This document shows, in pieces, positions 16,978-24,994 of a stretch of DNA of 64,000 nucleotides; the first letter of the stretch is position 1; every line of letters starts with the position of its first letter. Below the pieces are notes generated by a model. That model made no database searches, was not told the DNA's origin, and saw nothing but the letters and a program-made list of their open reading frames with translations. Origin of the DNA: Planctomycetota bacterium (GTDB lineage: Bacteria > Planctomycetota > UBA1135 > GCA-002686595); contig DUCM01000010.1 of NCBI GenBank assembly GCA_012959785.1, forward strand, positions 248,386 to 312,385, written 5' to 3'. The translations under genes were made by a program, and so were the position numbers.

Positions 16978-18897
16978 TTGCAGCAACTCGATCCCGACCT
17001 GGCCTCTTTACAGGAGGTGCGTGATGCCCTGGCCCGGGCCAAGCGGGCAGCACAGGCTGTGCGCGAGTACAGCCAGGCGGACATCGACCGCGTCTGCGCC
17101 GCCATGGCCCAGGCTGTTTCCGACTCGGCCGCGCACCTCGCGCGCAAGGCCGTGGAGGAGACTGGCATCGGGCGCGTGCACTACAAGATTCTGAAGAACA
17201 TCTTTGGATCCGAAGGCACCTGGGCGGCGATCAAGGACGAAGCCACCGTGGGCGTGATCCGGCGCGATGAAGAGCGCGGGATCGTGGAAGTCGCCACTCC
17301 GTCGGGGGTCATCGTGGGCATCGTGCCCACCACCAACCCCACTTCGACCGCGGCCTTCAAGGCGCTGATCAGCGTCAAGGGTCGCAACGCTTTGGTGCTC
17401 AGTCCGCACCCGCGGGCAGTGAGTTGCATCGGCGCCACCGTGGACATCATGCGCGAGGCCATTCGGCGCTGCGGTGCGCCCGAGGATCTGGTCATCAGCC
17501 TCGAGCACCCGACCCTCGAGTCCACCGGCGCTCTGATGAAGTCGAAGACGACCGCAATCATCCTGGCCACCGGCGGCGAGGGGCTCGTACACGCGGCCTA
17601 CTCTTCGGGGCGGCCGGCCTACGGCGTGGGTCCGGGCAATGTGCCGGTGTTCGTGGACCGCTCGGCAGAGGTTTCCGCCGCAGCCAGTGCCATCGTGCGC
17701 AGCCAAAGTTTCGACAACGGCACCTTCTGCTGTTCCGAGCAGGCCCTGGTGATGGATCGACCCATCGAGGATGAACTACTGCGCGAATTGAAGTCCCGCG
17801 GCGCTCACTTGTGCGACGACAAGCAAACGGCGCTACTTGCGGCGCTTTGCAACCGCGGCGGCATGATGAACCCCGAGGTTGTAGGCCAGGACCCGGTCAA
17901 AATAGCCCGCGCCGCAGGTTTCTCCGTGCCCGAGTCCACCAGCGTCTTGCTCGCCCGCCAGGGCGGCGTGGGCCGCGATTGGCCCCTGACCATCGAGATT
18001 CTGTGCCCCGTGCTCTCGCTCCACAGCGTCGACGGCTGGCTCGAAGGCTGCGAGGTTTGCATGCAGACCCTCAAGTTCGGCGGCCTGGGCCACACCATGG
18101 GCATCCACGCCGAAGACCGCAGCGTGCTTGACGAGTTCTTCCTGCAAAAACCCGCCAATCGCATCATCGCCAACGGACCCACCTCCCAGGGAGCCGTGGG
18201 CTACAGCACCCACCTCGACCCTTCGGTCAGCCTGGGCTGCGGACCCCAAGCGGGCAACATCACTTCGGACAACATCAGCGCCCGGCACCTGATCAACATC
18301 AAGCGCGTGGCGTTCACCGCAGCCGACTGGAAAGAGAGCGAGGTCCGGGACCACGCCCGCGCCGCTGCTCTCGGTGGAGAGAGCGCGCCCCGCGGTTCGG
18401 GACTTTCTGGCGACCCTGCTCTGGCTTCCGGTGCTTGCGCCACGCAATCTGAGGAGCACGGCCCCAGCCATTCCTGGCGTGGCAACCCGACGGTCAGTCC
18501 AGCTTCCTGTAGCAGCGCCGGACGCGCCGCGCAACTTAGCCCCGCTCCGGCGCCGTTGCAGAGTGGCGCGCCCCAGCCGCGCAAGAAAACGCTGCGTGAG
18601 CCCCAAGCGAAGCCAGCACAACCGATGCCTTCCCCGGGGCCCGCCCCCATGCGCTCCAAAGTTGGTCCCGGCACCAAGTCCGCGCCTACCTTTACGGGCA
18701 GCGCTTCCGCCACGGCCACCCGCGTGCGTCCTGCGCCTCCCCGGCGGCGTCCTGTCGAGCGCCAGGCCACAACTCCCGATGTGCTCAGCAGCCGGGACAT
18801 CGAAGATATTCTTACCCAGGCCGGCAGCGGCTGTCCCCTCGGTCCCTGTCAGGGTTGCCCGCACCAGTCGGTGACTACGGGCGCCTGCACGGCTTGA
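16978..18897 (+). CDS. BMC-associated CoA-acylating aldehyde dehydrogenase with long C-terminal targeting tail
   Basis: Residues 1-460 are a PduP/EutE-type aldehyde dehydrogenase: TPSGVIVGIVPTTNPTSTAA, the nucleotide region LATGGEGLVHAAY, catalytic Cys251 in DNGTFCCSEQ, and the terminal NISARHLINIKR. These enzymes turn aldehydes into acyl-CoA inside microcompartments. From about residue 455 to 598 the sequence is Pro/Ala/Ser/Arg-rich and looks disordered. It ends in a predicted amphipathic helix (VLSSRDIEDILTQAG, residues 602-615), typical of encapsulation peptides. A Cys cluster follows (C619, C624, C627, C637; GCPLGPCQGCPHQ), which could bind metal or form disulfides. The start is TTG; I see no strong ribosome binding site, so the exact N-terminus is uncertain. 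It lies between the two BMC-H genes. Confidence 0.92.
   Translation: MQQLDPDLASLQEVRDALARAKRAAQAVREYSQADIDRVCAAMAQAVSDSAAHLARKAVEETGIGRVHYKILKNIFGSEGTWAAIKDEATVGVIRRDEERGIVEVATPSGVIVGIVPTTNPTSTAAFKALISVKGRNALVLSPHPRAVSCIGATVDIMREAIRRCGAPEDLVISLEHPTLESTGALMKSKTTAIILATGGEGLVHAAYSSGRPAYGVGPGNVPVFVDRSAEVSAAASAIVRSQSFDNGTFCCSEQALVMDRPIEDELLRELKSRGAHLCDDKQTALLAALCNRGGMMNPEVVGQDPVKIARAAGFSVPESTSVLLARQGGVGRDWPLTIEILCPVLSLHSVDGWLEGCEVCMQTLKFGGLGHTMGIHAEDRSVLDEFFLQKPANRIIANGPTSQGAVGYSTHLDPSVSLGCGPQAGNITSDNISARHLINIKRVAFTAADWKESEVRDHARAAALGGESAPRGSGLSGDPALASGACATQSEEHGPSHSWRGNPTVSPASCSSAGRAAQLSPAPAPLQSGAPQPRKKTLREPQAKPAQPMPSPGPAPMRSKVGPGTKSAPTFTGSASATATRVRPAPPRRRPVERQATTPDVLSSRDIEDILTQAGSGCPLGPCQGCPHQSVTTGACTA
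18324..18783 (+). other. Segment encoding the disordered linker of the aldehyde dehydrogenase
   Basis: The coding sequence between the dehydrogenase fold and the targeting helix encodes a stretch rich in Pro, Ala, Ser, Gly and Arg with no predicted secondary structure. Examples are APAPLQSGAPQPRKK and RPAPPRRRPVE. At about 140 residues it is far longer than the 10-30-residue linkers usual for encapsulation peptides. Confidence 0.6.
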
Positions 18898-19005
18898 ACT
18901 TTTCCAACTGACTCCACTCGACGCCTTTCAGCGGGCTAGAGCTCCACTTCTCAAGAAATCCCGCCGCGCCGGCAACCTGCCAGGCAACGGCACACGCAAG
19001 AAACC

Positions 19006-19290
19006 ATGACCAAAAACATCGCTCTGGGTATGATCGAAACCCGCGGCCTGGTGGGCTCGATCGAGGCCGCCGACGCCATGTGCAAGGCTGCCAAAGTTAC
19101 CCTCATCGGCCAGGAAATCTCCGGCGGCGGACTCGTGACTGTGATGGTGCGCGGCGAGGTCGGCGCGGTAAAAGCTGCCGTCGAAGCCGGTTCCTCCGCG
19201 GCGCGCCGCGTTGGCGAACTCCTCAGTCAACATGTGATCCCGCGGCCCGCCGCCGATCTCGAAGACTACCTGCCCAGCGCTCCGGAATAG
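19006..19290 (+). CDS. BMC-H microcompartment shell hexamer protein (second copy)
   Basis: This 94-residue single BMC domain shows the canonical sequence pattern: [39 protein letters not shown] and [15 protein letters not shown]. It differs from the first copy mainly in the pore-side and surface loops (here [10 protein letters not shown], there TGGLVTMFV), so the two may form hexamers of different permeability or mix. AAGAAA precedes the ATG at short distance. It follows the aldehyde dehydrogenase after 108 nt and is followed by the first BMC-T gene after 27 nt. Confidence 0.95.
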   Translation: MTKNIALGMIETRGLVGSIEAADAMCKAAKVTLIGQEISGGGLVTVMVRGEVGAVKAAVEAGSSAARRVGELLSQHVIPRPAADLEDYLPSAPE

Positions 19291-19317
19291 GCTCTTTGGG
19301 CTGGCTAGCCCGTCGCT

Positions 19318-19965
19318 GTGAATCCGACCACAATCCAAGCCGAGCTGCGGGGTGCCGTCATGCTCGATCAGTTGCAACCGCAGTTCGCCGCCACCATAGC
19401 GGCGAACACCGACGGCTATTTCCCAGTCAGCGGTCAGAGCGCCTTCTGGCTTGAGGTAAAGCCCGGAATTGTGGTCAACTCGCTCCTCGACCTGGCCTTG
19501 AAGGCCTGCGATGTCCAGCCCGGAGCGCTGATTTGCGAGCGCTCCTTTGGCACGCTTGAGGTTCACGGTTCGGACCAGGGCCAAGTACGCCAAGCGGGAG
19601 CCTTGATGTTGGAGGAACTCGGCTGTGACGAGGACAGTGGTTTGGCGCCGCAAGTGCTCAATCGCGCGGTCATCCGTCACATCAACGACACCCAGGCCAT
19701 GTTGATCAATCGCACGCGCTCGGGAATGTTGGTGCTCGGCGGCGACACGCTCTACACCCTCGAAGTCAGCCCAGCGGTGTACGCCTTGGCCGCAGCCAAC
19801 GAAGCCGAAAAGGCCTCCGTCGTGCGCCTGGTGAGTTTGCAGAACAACGGCGCCGTGGGGCGTCTGCAACTCGCTGGCAGCGACGCCCAGATCGAGCAGG
19901 CCTGCGAGCGCATCGACCTGACCCTGGGCGCCATGCGGGGCCGCGCCCATGGGAAGGGGCGCTGA
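19318..19965 (+). CDS. BMC-T tandem-domain shell trimer, Haliangium T2/T3 (stacking) type
   Basis: The 215 residues form two BMC-like domains. The first spans about 1-105 (MLDQLQPQFAAT, SGQSAFWLEVKPGIVVNSL, ICERSFGTLEVHG). The second is about 106-200 (AVIRHINDTQAMLINRTRSG, TLYTLEVSPAVYALAAANEA, LVSLQNNGAVGRLQLAG). The strand order and the wording of these motifs agree with the BMC-T proteins of Haliangium ochraceum that stack as double trimers with gated pores (recalled from the literature, not searched). Such pseudohexamers are thought to pass larger substrates or cofactors. The start is GTG at 19318 without a clear ribosome binding site; an ATG at 19360 is the alternative and would remove 14 residues. 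The stop overlaps the next start by one base. Confidence 0.88.
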   Translation: MNPTTIQAELRGAVMLDQLQPQFAATIAANTDGYFPVSGQSAFWLEVKPGIVVNSLLDLALKACDVQPGALICERSFGTLEVHGSDQGQVRQAGALMLEELGCDEDSGLAPQVLNRAVIRHINDTQAMLINRTRSGMLVLGGDTLYTLEVSPAVYALAAANEAEKASVVRLVSLQNNGAVGRLQLAGSDAQIEQACERIDLTLGAMRGRAHGKGR

Positions 19966-20288
19966 TGTTCATGGGGCGAGTTGTGGGCGAGGTCTGGGCG
20001 ACTCGCAAGCACGCCGACCTCGAAGGTGTGCGCTTGCTCGTGATCGAGGCTCTCGACCGTCTCGATGATCCGGGCGCGCCGGTGGTTACGCCAGTTGTGG
20101 CCCTTGACCCCATCGGCGCAGGCACGGGTGAGTGCGTGCTGGTGGCTTTTGGCAAGGCAGCTCGGGTGGCATGCGGTGGAGACGGCGACTACGCCCTCGA
20201 AGCCGCGGTGGTGGGCATCGTCGACGACTTTGATGTGCCCGAGGCACCCGCTTCGTGGCGTGCCTCCACGAGCCGAGGAACTTCCTGA
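19965..20288 (+). CDS. BMC-P (EutN/CcmL) microcompartment vertex protein, copy 1
   Basis: The 107-residue protein has the EutN/CcmL pattern: a first strand MFMGRVVGEVWATRKHADL, then LLVIEALD, VALDPIGAGTGECVLVAFG and AAVVGIVDDFDV. These proteins form pentamers that cap the vertices of the icosahedral shell. The C-terminus has about 15 extra residues (EAPASWRASTSRG). The ATG uses the last base of the previous stop codon, and its own stop shares a base with the next start (TGATG), so BMC-T, BMC-P1 and BMC-P2 are translated as a chain. Confidence 0.93.
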   Translation: MFMGRVVGEVWATRKHADLEGVRLLVIEALDRLDDPGAPVVTPVVALDPIGAGTGECVLVAFGKAARVACGGDGDYALEAAVVGIVDDFDVPEAPASWRASTSRGTS

Positions 20289-20611
20289 TGCACATCTGCA
20301 CCGTCGTCGGCAACTTGTGGGCCACCCAGAAAGAAGCCAGCCTGACCGGGCTGCCCCTGCTTGTGGTGCGGCCCTTCACCAGCGGCACGGAACAGACGGC
20401 CGAAACCATGGTGGCCGTGGATACCCAGGGCGCCCGCCTGGGCGAGCGCGTGTTGGTGGTCCATGGCCGCGCGGCGCGCCATGCTATCGGCCGCGGCCAT
20501 GACATCGGCTTTCAGACCGCCATCGTTGCTATCGTGGACTCCATGGAACTCGAAGGCGGCCGCCGCGTGGGACAGACCGCAGCGGAAGACTCGAAAATAG
20601 GCACATACTGA
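20288..20611 (+). CDS. BMC-P (EutN/CcmL) microcompartment vertex protein, copy 2
   Basis: Starting at ATG 20288 (TGATG junction), the 107 residues match the pentamer family: MHICTVVGNLWATQKEASL, LLVVRPFTS, AVDTQGARLGERVLVVHG and AIVAIVDSMEL. Most single-substrate loci carry one to three BMC-P paralogues; two are visible here. The frame is open a little upstream, but that part lies inside copy 1. The short tail after the fold (GRRVGQTAAEDSKIGTY) is polar. A 21-nt gap leads to the second BMC-T gene. Confidence 0.93.
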   Translation: MHICTVVGNLWATQKEASLTGLPLLVVRPFTSGTEQTAETMVAVDTQGARLGERVLVVHGRAARHAIGRGHDIGFQTAIVAIVDSMELEGGRRVGQTAAEDSKIGTY

Positions 20612-20632
20612 GGGCTCTGAAGAGACAAAGAG

Positions 20633-21226
20633 ATGACTCGAAACGATTACAACCCCGTCCTGCGCGAGGACATCACTCCCGAAGCAGCCATCGCCCTTTT
20701 GGAACTCAATTCGGTGGCCTGTGGCATCGAAGTCGTCGACGCCATCCTGTGGCAGGCGCAGATCGAAATGATGTTTGCCGAGCCCGTGCAACCAGGAAAA
20801 TTCGTGATGCTCTTCACCGGCTCGGTGGATAACCTCGCCACGGCGTTGTGCCGGGGTGCCGAAGTGGCTGGCGCCGATCTCGTCGACCAGCTTCTGATTC
20901 CGCAAGTGCACGAGCAGGTGCTCTTCGGCCTCAAGCGCAAGGGGCGCATCAACGGCACCCTCGATGCCCTGGGAGTTGTCGAGACCAGTACGGTCGCCGC
21001 AGCCATTACCGCCGCCGACATCGCCCTCAAGGCGGCCACCGTGGACCTGCTCGAACTGCGCATGGCCAACGGCCTGGGCGGCAAGAGCTTTTTCACCCTG
21101 ACAGGTGAGGTCAGCGATGTCCGTTCGGGGGTCAGTGCCGCGGGCTTGAGCGCCCGCGAAGTCGGCAAACTGATCCGCGAAGTCGTCATCCCCCGGCCCC
21201 ACGCGGGCCTCGTGCGGCATTTGTAA
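20633..21226 (+). CDS. BMC-T tandem-domain shell trimer, Haliangium T1 type
   Basis: The 197 residues form two BMC domains. The first has LLELNSVACGIEVVDAILWQ with GKFVMLFTGSVDNLATA, the second has LGVVETSTVAAAITAADIAL with GKSFFTLTGEVSDVRSGV and ends VVIPRPHAGLVRHL. This pattern corresponds to the non-stacking BMC-T1 of the Haliangium ochraceum shell (recalled, not searched). It would form a trimer with a central pore in the facets. GAGACAAAGAG precedes the ATG. After it come 88 nt and then the ACT gene. With this gene the locus holds the H, P, T-single and T-double shell types. Confidence 0.92.
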   Translation: MTRNDYNPVLREDITPEAAIALLELNSVACGIEVVDAILWQAQIEMMFAEPVQPGKFVMLFTGSVDNLATALCRGAEVAGADLVDQLLIPQVHEQVLFGLKRKGRINGTLDALGVVETSTVAAAITAADIALKAATVDLLELRMANGLGGKSFFTLTGEVSDVRSGVSAAGLSAREVGKLIREVVIPRPHAGLVRHL

Positions 21227-21314
21227 GGAGCTCACAAGGGTTGAAGCAAACAAATCCCATTCGACAGCCTTCTGAGTTCGGCTTGCGCGGCCAGGGCTGC
21301 GGGGAGCAGAGTCT

Positions 21315-21806
21315 GTGAGTAGCCGTTTTTTGACCGCCGAGGATGTTCGCCGGGCTGCAGGTCAGGAGATTCTGGTGGACGCGGCCACGGTAGTCACGCC
21401 CCAAGCCCTCGAGGTTGCGGCTCAGAGCGGCGTGACGATTCGCACCGCCAGCGGCAATTACGCCGAGCCCACGCCCTTTCGCGGCCCGGATGCTCCACAG
21501 GTTCTGGACGAGCGCGCCGGAGCCCAGGGTGCCCAGGCAGGGGACAAGATGGTGGTGACCTGCGTCGGCCGCAACCGCGCCGGCGTCCTGGCCGAAGTAT
21601 GCACTGCCCTTGCCGAGGACGGCGCCAACATCAACGATGTCTCCCAGAAGATGGTCGAGGACTATTTCCACATGTTGCTGGTGGTGGAAATGCCCCAAGG
21701 GCTCGACTTCTCGGTCCTCAAGAACCGGCTCGAAAGTCTCGGCGGCGACGAGTTCGTCGTGCGGGTCATGCACGAGCGCGTCTTTCAGTACATGCATCGG
21801 GTCTGA
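21315..21806 (+). CDS. ACT-domain protein (UPF0237-like) with BMC-type N-terminal segment
   Basis: The start is GTG 21315, with GGGGAG 9 nt before it. Residues 1-45 read FLTAEDVRRAAGQEILVDAA followed by TVVTPQALEVAAQSGVTI. Such a segment recurs at the ends of several microcompartment-associated proteins (family knowledge, not searched). A linker follows, and residues about 77-163 are an ACT domain (MVVTCVGRNRAGVLAEVCTA, DGANINDVSQKMVEDYFHM, VMHERVFQYMHRV) of the UPF0237/GcvR-like type. ACT domains sense amino acids or other small ligands. In many Firmicutes a stand-alone UPF0237 ACT gene sits directly before a UPF0210 gene, as here with a 3-nt gap. The fusion with a BMC-type segment is the unusual point. 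Confidence 0.85.
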   Translation: MSSRFLTAEDVRRAAGQEILVDAATVVTPQALEVAAQSGVTIRTASGNYAEPTPFRGPDAPQVLDERAGAQGAQAGDKMVVTCVGRNRAGVLAEVCTALAEDGANINDVSQKMVEDYFHMLLVVEMPQGLDFSVLKNRLESLGGDEFVVRVMHERVFQYMHRV

Positions 21807-21809
21807 TCC

Positions 21810-23174
21810 ATGCCCTTCACCGATCAGGAAATCCTCGAGACCGTGCGCATGGTGGCGCTCGAGACCCTCGACATCCGCACCACCACCCTGGGCATTTCTC
21901 TCCTCGATTGTGCCGATGCGGACCTCGAGACTACTTGCGAGAAGGTCTACACCAAGATCGTGCATCACGCGCGGCATCTGGTGGAAACCGCCGATGGAAT
22001 CGCCAACGATTTCGGTGTGCCCATTATCAACAAGCGCATCGCTGTCACGCCCTTGGCCTGGATCGCGGGGCCGAGCGGCGCGGACAACCTGGTGCCTCTG
22101 GCCTTGGCCCTCGACGCGGCGGCCAAGGAGGTCGGTGTGGACTTCATCGGCGGCTTCAGTGCCTATGTGCACAAGGGTTTCACCTCAGCCGACCGGGCGC
22201 TTTTTGATTCGATTCCAGGCGCCTTGGCCAGCACCGAGCATGTCTGTGCTTCGGTGTCCCTCGGCAGCACACGGGCGGGGTTGAATATGGATGCCATCGG
22301 GCGTTTTGCAGAGCTGGTCCTCGAAACCGCGGAGCTGACCCGCTCGGAAGGCGGCCTCGGTTGCGCCAAGCTGGTCTCGTTCTGCAATGTGGTCGAGGAC
22401 AATCCCTTTGTGGCCGGCGCGCACATGGGCATCGGCGAGGGCGAGACGGTGCTCAATGTGGGGGTTTCGGGTCCGGGTGTGGTGCGCTCGGCTCTCGAAC
22501 GCCTGGGTCCCGACCTGGATCTCTCGGAGGTGGCTTCGGAGATCAAGCGCACGGCCTTCAAAATCACGCGCATGGGTGAACTCGTGGGCCGCGAGGCTGC
22601 CCGGCGCCTGGGCACTTCCTTTGGCATCGTGGACATTTCCCTGGCGCCCACCCCGGCCGTGGGCGATTCGGTTTCGGACATCCTCGAGCTGATGGGCGTC
22701 GACCGCACCGGCGCCCCGGGCACCACCGCCCTCCTGGCGCTCTTGACCGATGCCGTCAAGAAGGGCGGCTTGATGGCTTCCTCGGCGGTGGGGGGCTTGT
22801 CAGGGGCCTTCATTCCGATCTCGGAAGACGAGGGCATGATCGCCGCCGTGCGCGACGGCGCGCTCTCCCTCGCCAAACTCGAGGCCATGACCTGCGTCTG
22901 CTCCGTGGGCCTCGACATGATCGCCGTCCCCGGCGACACCACGGTAGATGTGATCACGGGCATCGTGGCCGATGAGTTGGCCATTGGCATGGTCAACAAC
23001 AAGACCACCGCTGTGCGCATCATCCCCGTACCGGGCAAGGGGATCGGCGAAACGGTGGAGTGGGGCGGGTTGCTCGGTACCGCCATCGTCCAGGATCCTG
23101 GACGCTTTGGCTGTCGCGTGATGTACGCCCGCGGTGGACGCATACCCGCACCGGTGCAGAGTTTCCGGAACTAG
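21810..23174 (+). CDS. DUF711 / UPF0210 family protein (often labelled PFL family protein)
   Basis: The 454 residues match the UPF0210 family in length and in motifs such as [90 protein letters not shown] and [20 protein letters not shown]. Crystal structures of the family are known, but I recall no established reaction. The popular name PFL refers to fold similarity, and no glycyl radical loop (RVxGY-type) is visible. It starts 3 nt after the ACT gene, so the two are co-translated and probably act together. Its place at the end of a shell operon without another signature enzyme suggests it is cargo or supplies the substrate of the aldehyde dehydrogenase. This is inference. Confidence 0.9.
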   Translation: MPFTDQEILETVRMVALETLDIRTTTLGISLLDCADADLETTCEKVYTKIVHHARHLVETADGIANDFGVPIINKRIAVTPLAWIAGPSGADNLVPLALALDAAAKEVGVDFIGGFSAYVHKGFTSADRALFDSIPGALASTEHVCASVSLGSTRAGLNMDAIGRFAELVLETAELTRSEGGLGCAKLVSFCNVVEDNPFVAGAHMGIGEGETVLNVGVSGPGVVRSALERLGPDLDLSEVASEIKRTAFKITRMGELVGREAARRLGTSFGIVDISLAPTPAVGDSVSDILELMGVDRTGAPGTTALLALLTDAVKKGGLMASSAVGGLSGAFIPISEDEGMIAAVRDGALSLAKLEAMTCVCSVGLDMIAVPGDTTVDVITGIVADELAIGMVNNKTTAVRIIPVPGKGIGETVEWGGLLGTAIVQDPGRFGCRVMYARGGRIPAPVQSFRN

Positions 23175-23215
23175 CCCGCAGGAACTAGCCCGCAGGAATT
23201 GGGCTTCCTGAGGGC
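23167..23215 (+). terminator. 14-bp tandem repeat and hairpin at the end of the BMC locus
   Basis: GGAACTAGCCCGCA occurs twice in a row (23167-23180, 23181-23194), and a partial third copy begins at 23195. The first copy contains the stop codon of the DUF711 gene. The second copy plus following bases form a stem: 23188-23198 pairs with 23205-23215 around the loop TTGGGC, with one mismatch. No T run follows, so it may be a 3' stabiliser or weak terminator. Confidence 0.5.
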
Positions 23216-23420
23216 GGCTCGCCTGGTGCAGCGCGCAGTGCCCGGCAAATGCACCCAAGTCGCGGGGCCTAACACCAATCGGGGCTCATGTTCGCTCCAG
23301 ATTGATCGGCCTGCCTCAAGCTGCCGAGGGATGGGCTCCGAACTACAAGCACATAGTGAAGGATGGCTCTGTGACTCGGAGCGCCTGAGTTCAAGCCGGT
23401 CCTGCTAGCAATCATCTATC

Positions 23421-24968
23421 GTGCAAGCCCCCATTCCCCACAGCCGCGCAGGCAAACGCATACTCATCGTCGAGGACCTGGACCTCATGCGTGAGAGTCT
23501 GCGTTTGAGTTTGTGCCCCGACTATGCTGTCGTCGCCGTGGCCTCAGCCGAAGAAGGACTGGAAGCCCTCGAAGACCTCGAGCCCGGCGTGGAGTTTGGT
23601 GTCGTACTTTGCGACCAGCAGCTACCAGGGATGACCGGCATCGGATTTCTGGGACTGATTTCGAAAAGTCACCCCGACACCGTGCGCATCATGCTCAGCG
23701 GCCATTCAGAGGTGGACCTCGTCCTGAACGCGATGGTGGAGGGCGGCGTGTACCGTTTTCTCCAGAAGCCTTGCCCGCGTCGCGAACTCCTGGACGCCAT
23801 GCGTTCCGGTTTTGCCCAGTACGCCGAACTCGCATCTCAGCGCGCCTCGGAGCTGCGGCTGAACGCCAAGATCGTCACCCTCGCGGATGCCAAGAACGGC
23901 CTCGAGCAACTCGTGGAGTCCCAGGCCCGCCAGTTGCACCGGCTACAGGAGTTTGCCCTCGACCTGAACTGCGCCAAGGACCTCGATGAAATTGTTCAGG
24001 CGGTGGCGTCTGCAGCCCTCGATCTTCTGATGGGTCGCTGTGTCCAGGTGCGGATCGAGGATTTAGCAGGCCAGGCCATAGAAGCCGATTCTGGGTTGGA
24101 GCCTGCTGGCAGTTCGATCTCGGAGGCGATCATTTCCTGTGAGGGCCAGATCGGTGAGATCATCGTAAGCACGGATCCGGAAGGTCCCGGGTTGCTGACA
24201 GCCGACGAGTCCAACACGCTTGCATCGGTTGCCGCGACGGCCGCCGTGGCGGTCCACAACGAGTTCCGGCGACAGCAACAAGAGGCGGCCCAAGCCAAGA
24301 TGATTCAGGGTCTGGCTATCATGACCGAACAGCGCGATGGAGAGACCGGCACACACCTCGAACGGGTCAGCCGCTTCTCCGAACTTCTGGCCTCTAGCCT
24401 CGCGGAGCAAGAGTCTTTCCGAACGCTGATCACGGATGACTTCCAGAAGAGTCTAGTCATCGGTACTCGCATGCACGACATCGGCAAGATCGCCATTGCC
24501 GACGCGCTCCTGCTCAAGCCGGGCCGGCTGACCCCCAACGAGTGGGAGGTCATGCGCAGCCACACCGTGCTGGGAGCCCAGGCCATCGAGGCCCTGATCC
24601 TCGATCCAGATCTTCAGCCGACCCTCGAGATGGCGCGCCAGATCGCCCTCTGCCACCATGAGCGTTGGGACGGCAGCGGCTATCCGGGAGGGCTCGCTGG
24701 CGAGGAGATTCCCCTCGCAGCTCGCATCCTGTCCCTGGCCGATGTCTACGACGCCCTGACGAGCGCACGGCCCTACAAGGAAGCCTGGTCCCACGAGGAG
24801 GCCGCAGCCTGGATCGAGGACGCCGCTGGCACCAGTTTCGACCCGCAGATTGTTGATGCCTTTCAGCGAGTCTCCGAATCGATGTGCCGCTTGAAATCCG
24901 AGCTGGCGGACCCGCCGGTCGAGGGTGACGAAGAGTCTCGCCCCGAACGCCGGCGACGCCTGGCCTGA
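23421..24968 (+). CDS. Response regulator with GAF-like and HD-GYP (c-di-GMP phosphodiesterase) domains
   Basis: Residues 12-130 are a receiver domain (ILIVEDLDLMRESL, phosphoacceptor Asp65 in LCDQQLPGM, conserved LSGH and FLQKPCP). A helical linker and a GAF-like sensor region occupy about 160-290. Residues about 300-490 form an HD-GYP domain with HDIGK, HHERWDGSGYP and LADVYDALTSARPY, all metal and substrate residues in place, so c-di-GMP hydrolysis is likely. The start is GTG. The gene stands alone, 246 nt after the BMC locus and convergent with the TPR gene behind it, so a link with the microcompartment is only positional. No partner histidine kinase is nearby. Confidence 0.92.
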   Translation: MQAPIPHSRAGKRILIVEDLDLMRESLRLSLCPDYAVVAVASAEEGLEALEDLEPGVEFGVVLCDQQLPGMTGIGFLGLISKSHPDTVRIMLSGHSEVDLVLNAMVEGGVYRFLQKPCPRRELLDAMRSGFAQYAELASQRASELRLNAKIVTLADAKNGLEQLVESQARQLHRLQEFALDLNCAKDLDEIVQAVASAALDLLMGRCVQVRIEDLAGQAIEADSGLEPAGSSISEAIISCEGQIGEIIVSTDPEGPGLLTADESNTLASVAATAAVAVHNEFRRQQQEAAQAKMIQGLAIMTEQRDGETGTHLERVSRFSELLASSLAEQESFRTLITDDFQKSLVIGTRMHDIGKIAIADALLLKPGRLTPNEWEVMRSHTVLGAQAIEALILDPDLQPTLEMARQIALCHHERWDGSGYPGGLAGEEIPLAARILSLADVYDALTSARPYKEAWSHEEAAAWIEDAAGTSFDPQIVDAFQRVSESMCRLKSELADPPVEGDEESRPERRRRLA

Positions 24969-24994
24969 AGCGGGCCGGCGCGGCTGGAGGCGAC

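Noticed and set aside
16664..21226. Carboxysome
   Set aside because: No RuBisCO, CsoS2 or carbonic anhydrase; the shell proteins and aldehyde dehydrogenase indicate a metabolosome.
21810..23174. Glycyl radical enzyme (pyruvate formate-lyase)
   Set aside because: The PFL label of the family does not mean activity; no glycyl radical motif and no activase gene are present.
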